This document shows positions 1 to 6,760 of a stretch of DNA of 9,076 bases, piece by piece. Both the position numbers and the translations under genes were made by a program. Origin of the DNA: JAQIBY01 sp046546095. GTDB taxonomy: Bacteria > Bacteroidota > Bacteroidia > Bacteroidales > ML635J-15. Location of the stretch: positions 1 to 9,076 of the forward strand of contig JBKGYK010000093.1 of NCBI GenBank assembly GCA_046546095.1. Direction: 5' to 3'. How positions within the stretch are numbered: position 1 is the stretch's first letter; every line of letters begins with the position of its first letter. The notes under the pieces are model-generated. The model was not told where the DNA came from. It made no database searches and was given only the letters and a program-made list of their open reading frames with translations.

Positions 1-8
1 CCATTATT

Positions 9-1265
9 ATGAAAAATTTTCTGATTGCTTTGTTTTTCGTGCTTGCCATTGGTTCCGTGCAGGCACAGTATGTTATGGATGAAACCGTAGATGTTGACGT
101 CTGCTTTACCCTTGACCACACCTTTGTTTCTGATCTCGGATTTTACCTGCTTGCTCCCGGCGGAGATACCATTGCCCCGGGAAATCATGGTGTTGTACAG
201 TTGCTGCCACCGGTATCAAACTGGGGCCCGGATGCTGATTATTCCGGCTGGACAGGTACCCCTTTTGATGTATTGGGATGTGCTGAGGCTGATGATGAAA
301 ATTCAGCATGTCAGAGTGGAAACGATGTAGTGAACCTCTGCTTCACCAGCACGATGCCTGCAGGTTATCCTGATTTTACACTTTGCGTGTGCGATGCTGA
401 AACGCCTTTGACAGGGGAGTATGCATCCGTGGAAGCCTGGGATTCTGTCTATGGCTATCCGCTTACCGAACCCTGGGGTGTAGCGGTTTCCGATTGTGAA
501 CAATACGATTACGGACAACTCAAGGCTGTAAGCATTGAATTTACTTATCCTGATGGCAGAAGCATTATGTATGATATGCCGGGCCAAAGTGATACTACAC
601 TTTATCCTATCAACGACGAATCATGTTCTCTGGATTCGGCTACGAGGATGTATATGGTCCCCGATTCGGCCGTAAGTATGGCACTTAACCTTGTTACACC
701 GGCACCGGAAACGGCGATTATCTGTTCTGCCGACAGCAGTTTTGACGAAAATCCGGTTGCATTCATGCCTTTCCACGTCATTGATTCAATAGAATTGCTG
801 TCTGCTGAAATGATTTCATCCACGGATTGTCAGGCTACATACCTGATACATCAATCTGTTGAGCGCAATAACCAGTCCTTTAGTCTGGTTTACAACCTGC
901 CTGATCCCACACCGGATGTATTGGATTTACAAATGAGTTTATACTGGAATAATCCGGTAAGCGGCGCTGTTATGACATTGGATGCCAATCATGTTGTGGA
1001 ATCTAATGAACTGGCCGGTGCTGAAAACCTGATCAGCCGGAGCCAGCCAAAAGTGTATCCCAACCCTGCCGGTGATTATCTTACTATTGATATAGACCAT
1101 AGTGCTGCGTATGAGATTTTTTCTTCCGATGGAAAACTGTTAAAACGTGGTACAACCGAGGCGGGTATCACCACACTCAAGCTGGATGATCTGTCGGCAG
1201 GCCATTATGTACTGAAAATCACATCAGACAATGTCACATGGAAGGAAAAACTCGTTGTGAAGTGA
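9..1265 (+). CDS. Secreted P-domain-like protein with type IX secretion (type A) sorting domain
   Basis: 418 residues. Residues 1-20 form a signal peptide (hydrophobic FLIALFFVLAIG, then VQA before Q20), so the protein is exported. Residues about 25-180 resemble the P/homo-B domain of proprotein convertases, a beta-sandwich. The signs are the opening VDVCFTLDHTFVSDLGFYLLAPGG (shown here as VCFTLDHTF, then SDLGFYLLAPGG), matching the family's 'itHt..gDL.i.L.sP.G', and the closing PWGVAVSDCEQYDYGQL, matching 'G.W.L.v.D...gd.G.l'. Residues about 185-335 are not recognised. Residues about 347-418 are a type A sorting domain: VYPNPAGDYLTI, then FSSDGKLL, then LSAGHYVLKI and the basic end KLVVK. 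Such tails send proteins through the type IX system to the cell surface or medium. The mature part has ten cysteines, all before the sorting domain, which suggests disulfides. No protease catalytic domain is present, so an adhesive or structural role is likelier than proteolysis. Only 8 bases lie upstream, so the start rests on the signal peptide. Confidence 0.85.
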   Translation: MKNFLIALFFVLAIGSVQAQYVMDETVDVDVCFTLDHTFVSDLGFYLLAPGGDTIAPGNHGVVQLLPPVSNWGPDADYSGWTGTPFDVLGCAEADDENSACQSGNDVVNLCFTSTMPAGYPDFTLCVCDAETPLTGEYASVEAWDSVYGYPLTEPWGVAVSDCEQYDYGQLKAVSIEFTYPDGRSIMYDMPGQSDTTLYPINDESCSLDSATRMYMVPDSAVSMALNLVTPAPETAIICSADSSFDENPVAFMPFHVIDSIELLSAEMISSTDCQATYLIHQSVERNNQSFSLVYNLPDPTPDVLDLQMSLYWNNPVSGAVMTLDANHVVESNELAGAENLISRSQPKVYPNPAGDYLTIDIDHSAAYEIFSSDGKLLKRGTTEAGITTLKLDDLSAGHYVLKITSDNVTWKEKLVVK

Positions 1266-1271
1266 TGGTGA

Positions 1272-1308
1272 TGCAAGCATGACGGAAAACTTGCAGTAGT
1301 ACCACTAC
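1272..1308. terminator. Possible weak hairpins between convergent genes
   Basis: The 39-base gap between two convergent genes holds two small inverted repeats. TGCAAG (1272-1277) pairs with CTTGCA (1290-1295) around a 12-base loop. GTAGT (1296-1300) pairs with ACTAC (1304-1308) around a 3-base loop and overlaps the TAG stop of the minus-strand gene (1305-1307). Neither has a T-run on either strand, so intrinsic termination is doubtful. The position between convergent stops is the main argument. Confidence 0.25.
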
Positions 1309-4300
1309 GATAAATTAAACACATCGTGCAATTCTTTGTTTGACAGGTTGCCAATCCAGTTTTCACCTGTAGATACGCTCATTTCAGCAAGTGCTTTTTT
1401 CTGCTGAATCATCTCATTAATGCGTTCTTCAAATGTGTTTTTGGTGATAAAACGATGTACCATCACATTGCTTTTCTGGCCAATACGATACGCCCTGTCG
1501 GTTGCCTGGTTTTCTACTGCAGGATTCCACCACAGATCGTAATGAATGACGTGATTTGCTGCAGTCAGATTAAGCCCGGTGCCGGCAGCTTTCAATGAGA
1601 GCAGGAAAATCCTGTTGGCGTGATTTGTCTGAAAGCGTTCTACCATATCTTTTCGTTGGTTGAGACTGCAACCGCCATGATAATACATGGGTTTTTCCCC
1701 GTAGCGGTCTTCAATGTATGCTTCAAGCAATTTCCCCATTTCAGTGAACTGAGTGAATATCAAAACTTTTTCATTGCTTTCGATTATGCTGTCGATTTTG
1801 TCGAACAGCAACTCTGTTTTGCCACTTAAGCCCGGATCGGTATTGCTGTCTTTTAAAAACTGGGCAGGATGATTACATATCTGTTTCAGTGCCAGTATCA
1901 TTTGTAACACCAGGCCTTGCCGTTTAAACAAAGATTTGCTGTCGGTTCTTGTTATATCCTCAATTGCGTGCATGGCATTTTCCAGTGTTTTTTCATACAA
2001 TCCGGCTTGTGTTTTTGACAAGGAAGCAAAGCTGTCAATTTCAACCTTATCGGGTAAATCGGTAATAATGCTTTTGTCGGTTTTTAATCGACGCATCAGA
2101 AAAGGCGCTGTTACTTTCTTTAGTTTTTCTGCGACAGCTTTATCGTTGGTTCGCTCAATCGGGTTACCAAAGGATCCGGCAAAATCTTTGGCGCTGCCCA
2201 GCAGACCGCGATTGCTGTAATCCATGATGCTCCATAATTCACTCATCCGGTTTTCTACAGGGGTGCCGCTCATGGCAATATAGTTTTCAGCTTTTATGCT
2301 TTTTACAGCTTTGGTTTGTGCTGTCTGAATGTTCTTGATGTTTTGAGCCTCGTCGATGACCATTGCATACCATGCTTTTTTGTTGAGTTTTTCAGCATCG
2401 CTACGCAGTATCCCGTATGAGGTAATGACCAGATCAAAATCGCCCGTGTCACTGAGATCACGCTTAGGACCATGATAAATGCAAGCCTTTAATGCGGGTG
2501 TGAACTTTTGAATCTCGGCCATCCAGTTGGTAAGCAAACCTGTGGGAGCCACAACAAGGGCTTTTTTCTTATCCAGACAACCTTCCTCCTTGAATTTCAG
2601 GAGGGAACAAATTACCTGCAGTGTTTTACCCAGGCCCATGTCATCAGCCAATACCGAACCGAATCCAATCCTTGCATTCCGGTATATCCAGGAGAATCCC
2701 CGATGCTGATAAGCCCGCATTTGAGCGTTGATGCCCTGTGGTAAACTTGTTTCTTCTACTTTTGTTAATTCATTGATCATTTCTTTAACTTCGCTGTCCA
2801 TTGCAATGGGAGCGCCCTTGTATTCACCTGCCAGTGCTGCGCGCATCACCTGAAAGGAAGAGATTTTTTTGCCAGAGGTGAAATGTTTGAATAGCTTCTC
2901 CAGTTCATCCTTTTCGACATATATGTAATTGGTTTTGAATTTGATAAGGCCTTCAGACTGTTTGAGTAGCTGTCTGAACTCATCTTCATTCATCAGGTTG
3001 TCACCGACAGCCACCTGCCAGTCGAAATCAAGCAGCTTATCAAGGCGTATGAATCCGGAAGATTTTCCTTTGCTTGTTATTTTCAAGCCTGGTTTGGGTT
3101 TCAATATGGTTTGCAGGGATTTTGGCAGCAATACCGGAATGTCCAAAAGCTGAATAGCAGGAACTATTTCCATTAAGAAACCTGCAAAATTCCTCCTGTC
3201 CATGATTATTTCCTTTTCTCCGGCTGAATTGATGTAATCATCAAGTCCATTGATAAATCCGCTCAGCAAAGCAAGGGACTGCAATATTTCGTAACGACGG
3301 TGTTCAAAACTTTTCAGCGTGAGAAGGTCTTTTAATGGTACTCTCTGTTTGATATCACCGCCGGGAAGCTCTACCTTGATGCTGATTCTGAATTGCTGCC
3401 CCGGTGTTTCTTCAACTGTTATAACAGGCCTGACATCACCCTGTGAAAGATAAAACTTTTGCAGCCAGGACATGATTCCACCAGCAAGTGCTTCCTCGCC
3501 TGGTTTGTTGAATGGGTATCTGATGTTCTTAAAAAATAAGCTAAGCAACAAATCATTCCTGACATCTTTGCTTGCATGAATTACCAATTCGCTGATAAAA
3601 ACCGATAACAGATGAACCGCCCTGTTGTTGTTAAGCGGTTTGTTTTTGTCCTTTGCTGTGCCTGTCAATAAATCCGGAGGTAAAATTGTTTCCAGATTCT
3701 GACACAGATTTGCCACTTTTTTACTCAATAAAGCAGGCAACCACCGAATCGCATAATCATTGGCTGGTAAGGATACTATTTGTGGTACAATGGCACCTTT
3801 GGCTGTTAACTGTATCGCCAATTGCAATGTGGTATGCAATGCGGCTGTTGCTGGCTGATAGTCCGGAGTACGGGAAGCGGGTATTTCTGCAAGCTGTTGC
3901 ATCAGGACAGCAGGAGGTGTTGCCTTGTCATCGCTGATTACCTGTGCATGGAGTGTATGGTCAAATCTTATGGAAAGGTTTGTGTGGGATGTGATTCTTT
4001 CATTCCCGGCGAGCGTGCTATCCATAACTTCAGATAAATCAATTTTGCCAGATGCAATTCGTTGTGCATTTTTCACAACACGATGCAATGTGTTCTCATA
4101 GCTTTTACGAAAATCAACCTTTGATGTAACGTTAAAAGCCGGGTTTGTTGACAACAAGGCGGTTAGGGGCTCGTGTAATGGCTTCAGACCTGAAAAATCC
4201 AGTTTGGTATATGCTTGTTCTTTATTGAATTTTGTTGCCAGCCTGCCTCTTTGAAAGAGTAAATTTTGTAAAGCGGGAACCTCTGCTGCTTTTTTATTGA

Positions 4301-4817
4301 TTGAAATACCGGCTTTGGTCATCTCCTCAAGCAAATCCACCTTGTGTAAATCAAAAACCATGAAGGGATTGTTGTCAATTTCGGAGCTGAGTTTGTAAAT
4401 CACTGAAGCCAGATGCTTACAGGGTACAGCCCAGTCCGGACAGGAGCATTGCATGTCAAAATCACTCCATTGTTTGGGAAACACCTGCAATCCGTGCTTT
4501 CTTGCAATTTTCAGAACGGAGGGATCAAGTTCGCGATTGAGTAATTTGGAAATAATTACCGGTCGTTGTTTAATTTCCTCAAGAAAATGGCTCAGTTCAG
4601 GATCAGAAAAGGAGGGAACAGAAATGCTTACTTTATAAGGCCTTGGCCTGCTACCGGCAACCTTTGCAGTGATGTGATTGCCATTTATACCGATTTCTTT
4701 CACTGCTCCCTTGCGTGCGTAGGTTGCACCCCGTGGTAAGCGATTGCTGTAATCAATGTTTTTGAGAGAATTCAGCCATTGCTGTCCCCACCAGGTTTTT
4801 CCGAATGAAGATGCCAT
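1305..4817 (-). CDS. SWIM zinc finger / SNF2-family DEAD/DEAH-box helicase-like ATPase
   Basis: 1170 residues, intracellular, an ATP-driven double-stranded DNA translocase by family. Residues 1-160 match the stand-alone bacterial SWIM zinc finger proteins: WW near the start (FGKTWWGQQWL), LPRGATYARKG, then the zinc ligands C124-x-C126-x6-C133-x-H135 in CSCPDWAVPCKH. Residues about 160-590 are poorly conserved. Residues about 595-645 (LDFDWQVAVGDNLMNEDEF, then LIKFKTNYIYVE) resemble the SNF2-helicase-associated domain of YwqA-type proteins. The ATPase core starts near 698. Walker A is ADDMGLGKT (K731), motif Ia VVAPTGLLTNW, Walker B IDEAQ (D822, E823), motif III MSGTPVEN. In the C-terminal lobe are VLIFTQFTEM (near 1018), LKAAGTGLNLTAANHV, DLWWNPAVENQATDRAYRIGQ split across motifs V-VI, with R1108 and R1111 as likely arginine fingers. 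All motifs are intact. The start is supported by AAGGA 4 bases before the ATG. It is monocistronic by layout. Role could be transcription-, repair- or chromosome-related; the sequence does not say which. Confidence 0.93.
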   Translation of the reverse strand: MASSFGKTWWGQQWLNSLKNIDYSNRLPRGATYARKGAVKEIGINGNHITAKVAGSRPRPYKVSISVPSFSDPELSHFLEEIKQRPVIISKLLNRELDPSVLKIARKHGLQVFPKQWSDFDMQCSCPDWAVPCKHLASVIYKLSSEIDNNPFMVFDLHKVDLLEEMTKAGISINKKAAEVPALQNLLFQRGRLATKFNKEQAYTKLDFSGLKPLHEPLTALLSTNPAFNVTSKVDFRKSYENTLHRVVKNAQRIASGKIDLSEVMDSTLAGNERITSHTNLSIRFDHTLHAQVISDDKATPPAVLMQQLAEIPASRTPDYQPATAALHTTLQLAIQLTAKGAIVPQIVSLPANDYAIRWLPALLSKKVANLCQNLETILPPDLLTGTAKDKNKPLNNNRAVHLLSVFISELVIHASKDVRNDLLLSLFFKNIRYPFNKPGEEALAGGIMSWLQKFYLSQGDVRPVITVEETPGQQFRISIKVELPGGDIKQRVPLKDLLTLKSFEHRRYEILQSLALLSGFINGLDDYINSAGEKEIIMDRRNFAGFLMEIVPAIQLLDIPVLLPKSLQTILKPKPGLKITSKGKSSGFIRLDKLLDFDWQVAVGDNLMNEDEFRQLLKQSEGLIKFKTNYIYVEKDELEKLFKHFTSGKKISSFQVMRAALAGEYKGAPIAMDSEVKEMINELTKVEETSLPQGINAQMRAYQHRGFSWIYRNARIGFGSVLADDMGLGKTLQVICSLLKFKEEGCLDKKKALVVAPTGLLTNWMAEIQKFTPALKACIYHGPKRDLSDTGDFDLVITSYGILRSDAEKLNKKAWYAMVIDEAQNIKNIQTAQTKAVKSIKAENYIAMSGTPVENRMSELWSIMDYSNRGLLGSAKDFAGSFGNPIERTNDKAVAEKLKKVTAPFLMRRLKTDKSIITDLPDKVEIDSFASLSKTQAGLYEKTLENAMHAIEDITRTDSKSLFKRQGLVLQMILALKQICNHPAQFLKDSNTDPGLSGKTELLFDKIDSIIESNEKVLIFTQFTEMGKLLEAYIEDRYGEKPMYYHGGCSLNQRKDMVERFQTNHANRIFLLSLKAAGTGLNLTAANHVIHYDLWWNPAVENQATDRAYRIGQKSNVMVHRFITKNTFEERINEMIQQKKALAEMSVSTGENWIGNLSNKELHDVFNLS

Positions 4818-4821
4818 ATTG

Positions 4822-4826
4822 TCCTT
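4822..4826 (-). promoter_or_regulatory. Shine-Dalgarno-like site of the SWIM-SNF2 gene
   Basis: Read on the minus strand this is AAGGA, ending 4 bases before the ATG at 4817. It is one of only two purine-rich sites of this kind seen in the window, which is notable in a Bacteroidota-like genome where such sites are usually weak. It supports the chosen start. Confidence 0.45.
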
Positions 4827-5060
4827 TTATAAAGTTTAAGATGCAAATTTCATCATTAATTTAGAAAATCCGATGGTTTCTGGAAAATAAATCCCGAAAA
4901 AAAGTCAATGGCCGCCTGAAACAAACATGTACCCATTAAGCTCAGGTATAGCAATCACCATCGGTTGTTTGTCCGATAACATAGATGAATGATTGAAATT
5001 GTAAATAATGCTTGGTTGTTTAGGGTTAAAAGACAGTTTTGTCAACAGTCATTTTAGAGT

Positions 5061-5081
5061 TGCATAATTTATGCATAATTT
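5061..5081. repeat. Tandem 10-base repeat TGCATAATTT with 11-base period, containing a dyad
   Basis: TGCATAATTT occurs at 5061-5070 and again at 5072-5081, separated by one A. The same stretch holds a perfect inverted repeat, TGCATAA (5061-5067) and TTATGCA (5069-5075), around a single T. An 11-base period puts both copies on about the same face of the helix, as in some operators. Any function is inferred. It lies about 245 bases upstream of the SWIM-SNF2 start. Confidence 0.5.
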
Positions 5082-5261
5082 TATCCATCAAAAATCTCTT
5101 TTGAATAGCATTCTTCGGTTTCCTGGATGAAATCGCTTATTTGTTTATCTCTGGAATCAATCATTTTTTTAGTTTCAGCTCATCATATAGATACAAAATA
5201 AAGCTCACTGTGAGTATTGTTTTGAGCCGGGTCTTTACTCTGAATGAGCTTTCCCTTCGTC

Positions 5262-5708
5262 TCACTCATCCCCAAACGAAAAATAAAATGGCACACCATA
5301 CATCACCGGCACAGCTTTGCCATCCTGCTTGCCGGGTTCCCAGCGGGGCATAGACTTTACAACCCGTAGTGCTTCTTCGTCCAGCAGGGGATGTGCGCTG
5401 CGTTCTATCCTGGCATTTGTGATCTCGCCATCTGGTGATACCACAAAACTAACAATTACCCTCCCGCCTATCGTGTCGGATTGAGCTTTTTCCGGATACC
5501 TGGTGTTGTTTGCCATGAACTGCCGCAATGCAGGTATGCCGCCGGGGAAGGAGGGAGCCTCATCAACTTCTTTAAGGGTGTATACGCCATCCGGAAGTGT
5601 GCCGGCCGCTGTGTCCGGGAGATTGTTCTCTGTATTCTTTTCCCGGTCTTCCTGAGAAAAACCCGCAAGGCTGATTATTAGGAGCAGTATGATGATGAAC
5701 TGTTTCAT
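5262..5708 (-). CDS. Free-standing periplasmic TonB C-terminal domain protein
   Basis: 148 residues. Residues 1-19 are a signal peptide or short membrane anchor (FIIILLLIISLAGFSQ) with no lipobox cysteine. Residues 20-50 are a short polar linker. Residues about 51-146 are a complete TonB C-terminal domain of the Bacteroidota type: EAPSFPGGIPALRQFM, YPEKAQ, GGRVIVSFVVSPDGEI, HPLLDEEALRVVKSMPRWEPGKQDGKAV split across the core, and a final VPFYFSF. In TonB this domain contacts outer-membrane receptors and passes on force from ExbB-ExbD. Here the proline-rich periplasm-spanning segment of classical TonB is missing, so it may be a soluble or loosely anchored binding module instead of a working energy transducer. 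It starts 6 bases after the stop of the upstream gene (5715-6596) with no Shine-Dalgarno site, which suggests cotranscription and coupled translation. Confidence 0.88.
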   Translation of the reverse strand: MKQFIIILLLIISLAGFSQEDREKNTENNLPDTAAGTLPDGVYTLKEVDEAPSFPGGIPALRQFMANNTRYPEKAQSDTIGGRVIVSFVVSPDGEITNARIERSAHPLLDEEALRVVKSMPRWEPGKQDGKAVPVMYGVPFYFSFGDE

Positions 5709-5714
5709 ACTATT

Positions 5715-6596
5715 CTATTTGATGATGATTTTTTGTATGTCAGTTATTTCTTTGCCTGCAATTCTGATAAAATACATGCCTGCCGGAAGATCAAGTTCGG
5801 TGGAACTGCTGTGCAATCTGCGCTGAATCAGTAGCTTGCCACTGATATCATACACATCCATACGGCTGCTGCCCGGAGAAAAATTCTCACCTTCAATATG
5901 CAGTGTGCCGGAGGTTGGATTGGGATATATCCTGATTTCCTTGTTTTGCAGCAGGCTTTCCTTTGATTCCCAAGAATCAATCAGGTCAAAATTGTCAATC
6001 ATCCAGCCATCCTTGTTGGTCTGAATTCCGTCAGAAATGAATGTAAAGCGATATAGCAGGGTATCCGAAAGTCCCAACTCGTAGGTGAGGGAGCTTAGCT
6101 CCAGACCAAATGTCTGCCAGCCATCGGTGTTTCCTGTCAGAACCGGTTCCTGCCCGGTGAGCCAGTAGAATCCGTAAGTGTCAGCTTCATCTATCAAATT
6201 GATCCAGGTTTCTCCATTGTCAATGGAAGCCTCCACAAGTCCATAATCTGTTAGGCTGTCGGTATTCATTCGGTACATGAAATTTAGTTGTAGCGATTCG
6301 TTGCCGGCCCCGGGCCATATTGGCCTTAAGTGGCGAATGATAAAGGAAGAAGTGTCATTTACCGGATATGGATTGGTCGTGTCGGTAAGAATGGCGTGTA
6401 CCGGGGAAAAGGCACTGTCAAAAACAGTTTTGTCAGGTATCCCGATTTGCCATGTGGACGATGAATCAAGAATCACTGCTTCATCCATGGAATATTCACT
6501 GTCAAAATCAATCTGGTAATCGAAGTAGTTAGGATTCTGAGCGCACAACAGGCCGCTGAGGCTGATGAAAGCTGCAAATATCATCCATGTTTTCAT
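5715..6596 (-). CDS. Type IX secretion cargo protein with MAM/immune-inhibitor-A-like jelly-roll domain
   Basis: 293 residues. Residues 1-19 are a signal peptide (WMIFAAFISLSGLLCA before Q20). Residues about 40-207 look like the beta-sandwich module common in Bacteroidota surface proteins and in M6-peptidase accessory domains. The pattern is STWQIGIPDKTVFDSAFSP near the start, then SLQLNFMYRM, then VEASIDNGETWINL, and finally LYRFTFISDG and DGWMIDNFDL at the end. Residues about 222-293 are a type A sorting domain: IRIYPNPTSGTLHIEGE, MDVYDISGKLL, LPAGMYFIRI and the end KIIIK. The protein is therefore probably exported by Sec, then moved across the outer membrane by the type IX system. No catalytic domain is visible, so binding of glycan or protein is more likely than enzymatic activity. 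It is the first gene of a two-gene minus-strand unit. A perfect TAnnTTTG box lies 24 bases upstream of the start, and the A-rich leader has no Shine-Dalgarno site. Confidence 0.87.
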   Translation of the reverse strand: MKTWMIFAAFISLSGLLCAQNPNYFDYQIDFDSEYSMDEAVILDSSSTWQIGIPDKTVFDSAFSPVHAILTDTTNPYPVNDTSSFIIRHLRPIWPGAGNESLQLNFMYRMNTDSLTDYGLVEASIDNGETWINLIDEADTYGFYWLTGQEPVLTGNTDGWQTFGLELSSLTYELGLSDTLLYRFTFISDGIQTNKDGWMIDNFDLIDSWESKESLLQNKEIRIYPNPTSGTLHIEGENFSPGSSRMDVYDISGKLLIQRRLHSSSTELDLPAGMYFIRIAGKEITDIQKIIIK

Positions 6597-6619
6597 GTTA
6601 TCTGGCTTTGGTTACTTTT

Positions 6620-6627
6620 CAAAGATA
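6620..6627 (-). promoter_or_regulatory. Bacteroidota -7 promoter element (TATCTTTG)
   Basis: On the minus strand this reads TATCTTTG, an exact match to the TAnnTTTG -7 consensus of Bacteroidota housekeeping sigma factor promoters. It sits 24 bases before the ATG at 6596, which would give a leader of about 15-20 bases. No good TTTG -33 element is seen at the usual 19-21 base spacing, so the match is strong for one half only. It would drive the cargo gene and the TonB-domain gene. Confidence 0.5.
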
Positions 6628-6639
6628 CAAAATATTTTG
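6628..6639. promoter_or_regulatory. 12-base perfect palindrome next to the -7 element
   Basis: CAAAATATTTTG is its own reverse complement over all 12 bases. It abuts the minus-strand -7 box (6620-6627) on its upstream side, in the position where a regulator could block or assist RNA polymerase. AT-rich palindromes occur by chance fairly often, so an operator role is only inferred. Confidence 0.35.
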
Positions 6640-6715
6640 GCATATCTTCCCTTGTCACCTGCTAAAAGGTGTCCTTCAGATGTTTTTGGCATACTCCAAA
6701 TTATTTTTTGGTATA
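6635..6715 (+). repeat. Three copies of TTTTGGYATA in the divergent promoter region
   Basis: TTTTGGCATA occurs at 6635-6644 and 6684-6693, and TTTTGGTATA at 6706-6715. Start-to-start spacings are 49 and 22 bases. All copies face the same way. They lie between the divergent starts at 6596 and 6761, which fits binding sites for one regulator, but they may also be chance in a T-rich stretch. Confidence 0.45.
6656..6700. promoter_or_regulatory. Two dyads of the same 5-6-5 geometry between divergent genes
   Basis: CACCT (6656-6660) pairs with AGGTG (6667-6671) around 6 bases. TTTGG (6685-6689) pairs with CCAAA (6696-6700) around 6 bases. The two centres are about 29 bases apart. The second dyad overlaps the middle TTTTGGYATA copy. 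They could be operator half-sites or short hairpins; nothing else in the sequence decides this. Confidence 0.35.
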
Positions 6716-6751
6716 TTATTTGAAATGATTACATTCAAATCCTAAAAAAAT

Positions 6752-6755
6752 GGAG
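6752..6755 (+). promoter_or_regulatory. Shine-Dalgarno-like GGAG before the exported helical protein gene
   Basis: GGAG ends 5 bases before the ATG at 6761, within an A-rich leader. It supports that start. The other two genes of the unit have no such site and seem to depend on overlap with the gene before them. Confidence 0.5.
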
Positions 6756-6760
6756 CGATT

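Larger units (their letters stand above)
4818..5261. other. 444-base AT-rich intergenic region
   Basis: This lies between two minus-strand genes, so it should hold the 3' end of the TonB-domain gene and the promoter of the SWIM-SNF2 gene. I see no convincing protein gene or RNA gene. A weak minus-strand promoter candidate has CATGTTTG (4929 down to 4922, one mismatch to TAnnTTTG) with ATTG 22 bases upstream (4955-4952). Small inverted repeats include ATCGG-N8-CCGAT (4960-4977), CTCAC-T-GTGAG (5204-5214) and a widely spaced pair CCGATGG (4870-4876) / CCATCGG (4958-4964). No stem with a following T-run was found that would make a good terminator. Confidence 0.6.

Noticed and set aside
1272..1308. 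A strong bidirectional intrinsic terminator between the convergent genes
   Set aside because: The stems are only 5-6 base pairs and neither strand has a T-run after them. It is kept only as a low-confidence entry.
1305..4817. The SNF2 protein as part of an anti-phage defence system such as DISARM
   Set aside because: DISARM-type systems pair an SNF2 helicase with a methylase and other partner genes. None is present on either side here, and the flanking genes are envelope proteins.
5204..5214. CTCAC-T-GTGAG as a terminator hairpin for the TonB-domain gene
   Set aside because: A one-base loop is not possible, the remaining stem is very short, and the minus-strand downstream sequence CTTTATTTT is only a weak T-run.
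4818..5261. A small gene, for example the 70-codon plus-strand frame from 5141
   Set aside because: Its translation shows no domain, runs into the TonB-domain gene on the other strand, and has no Shine-Dalgarno site or clear promoter element.
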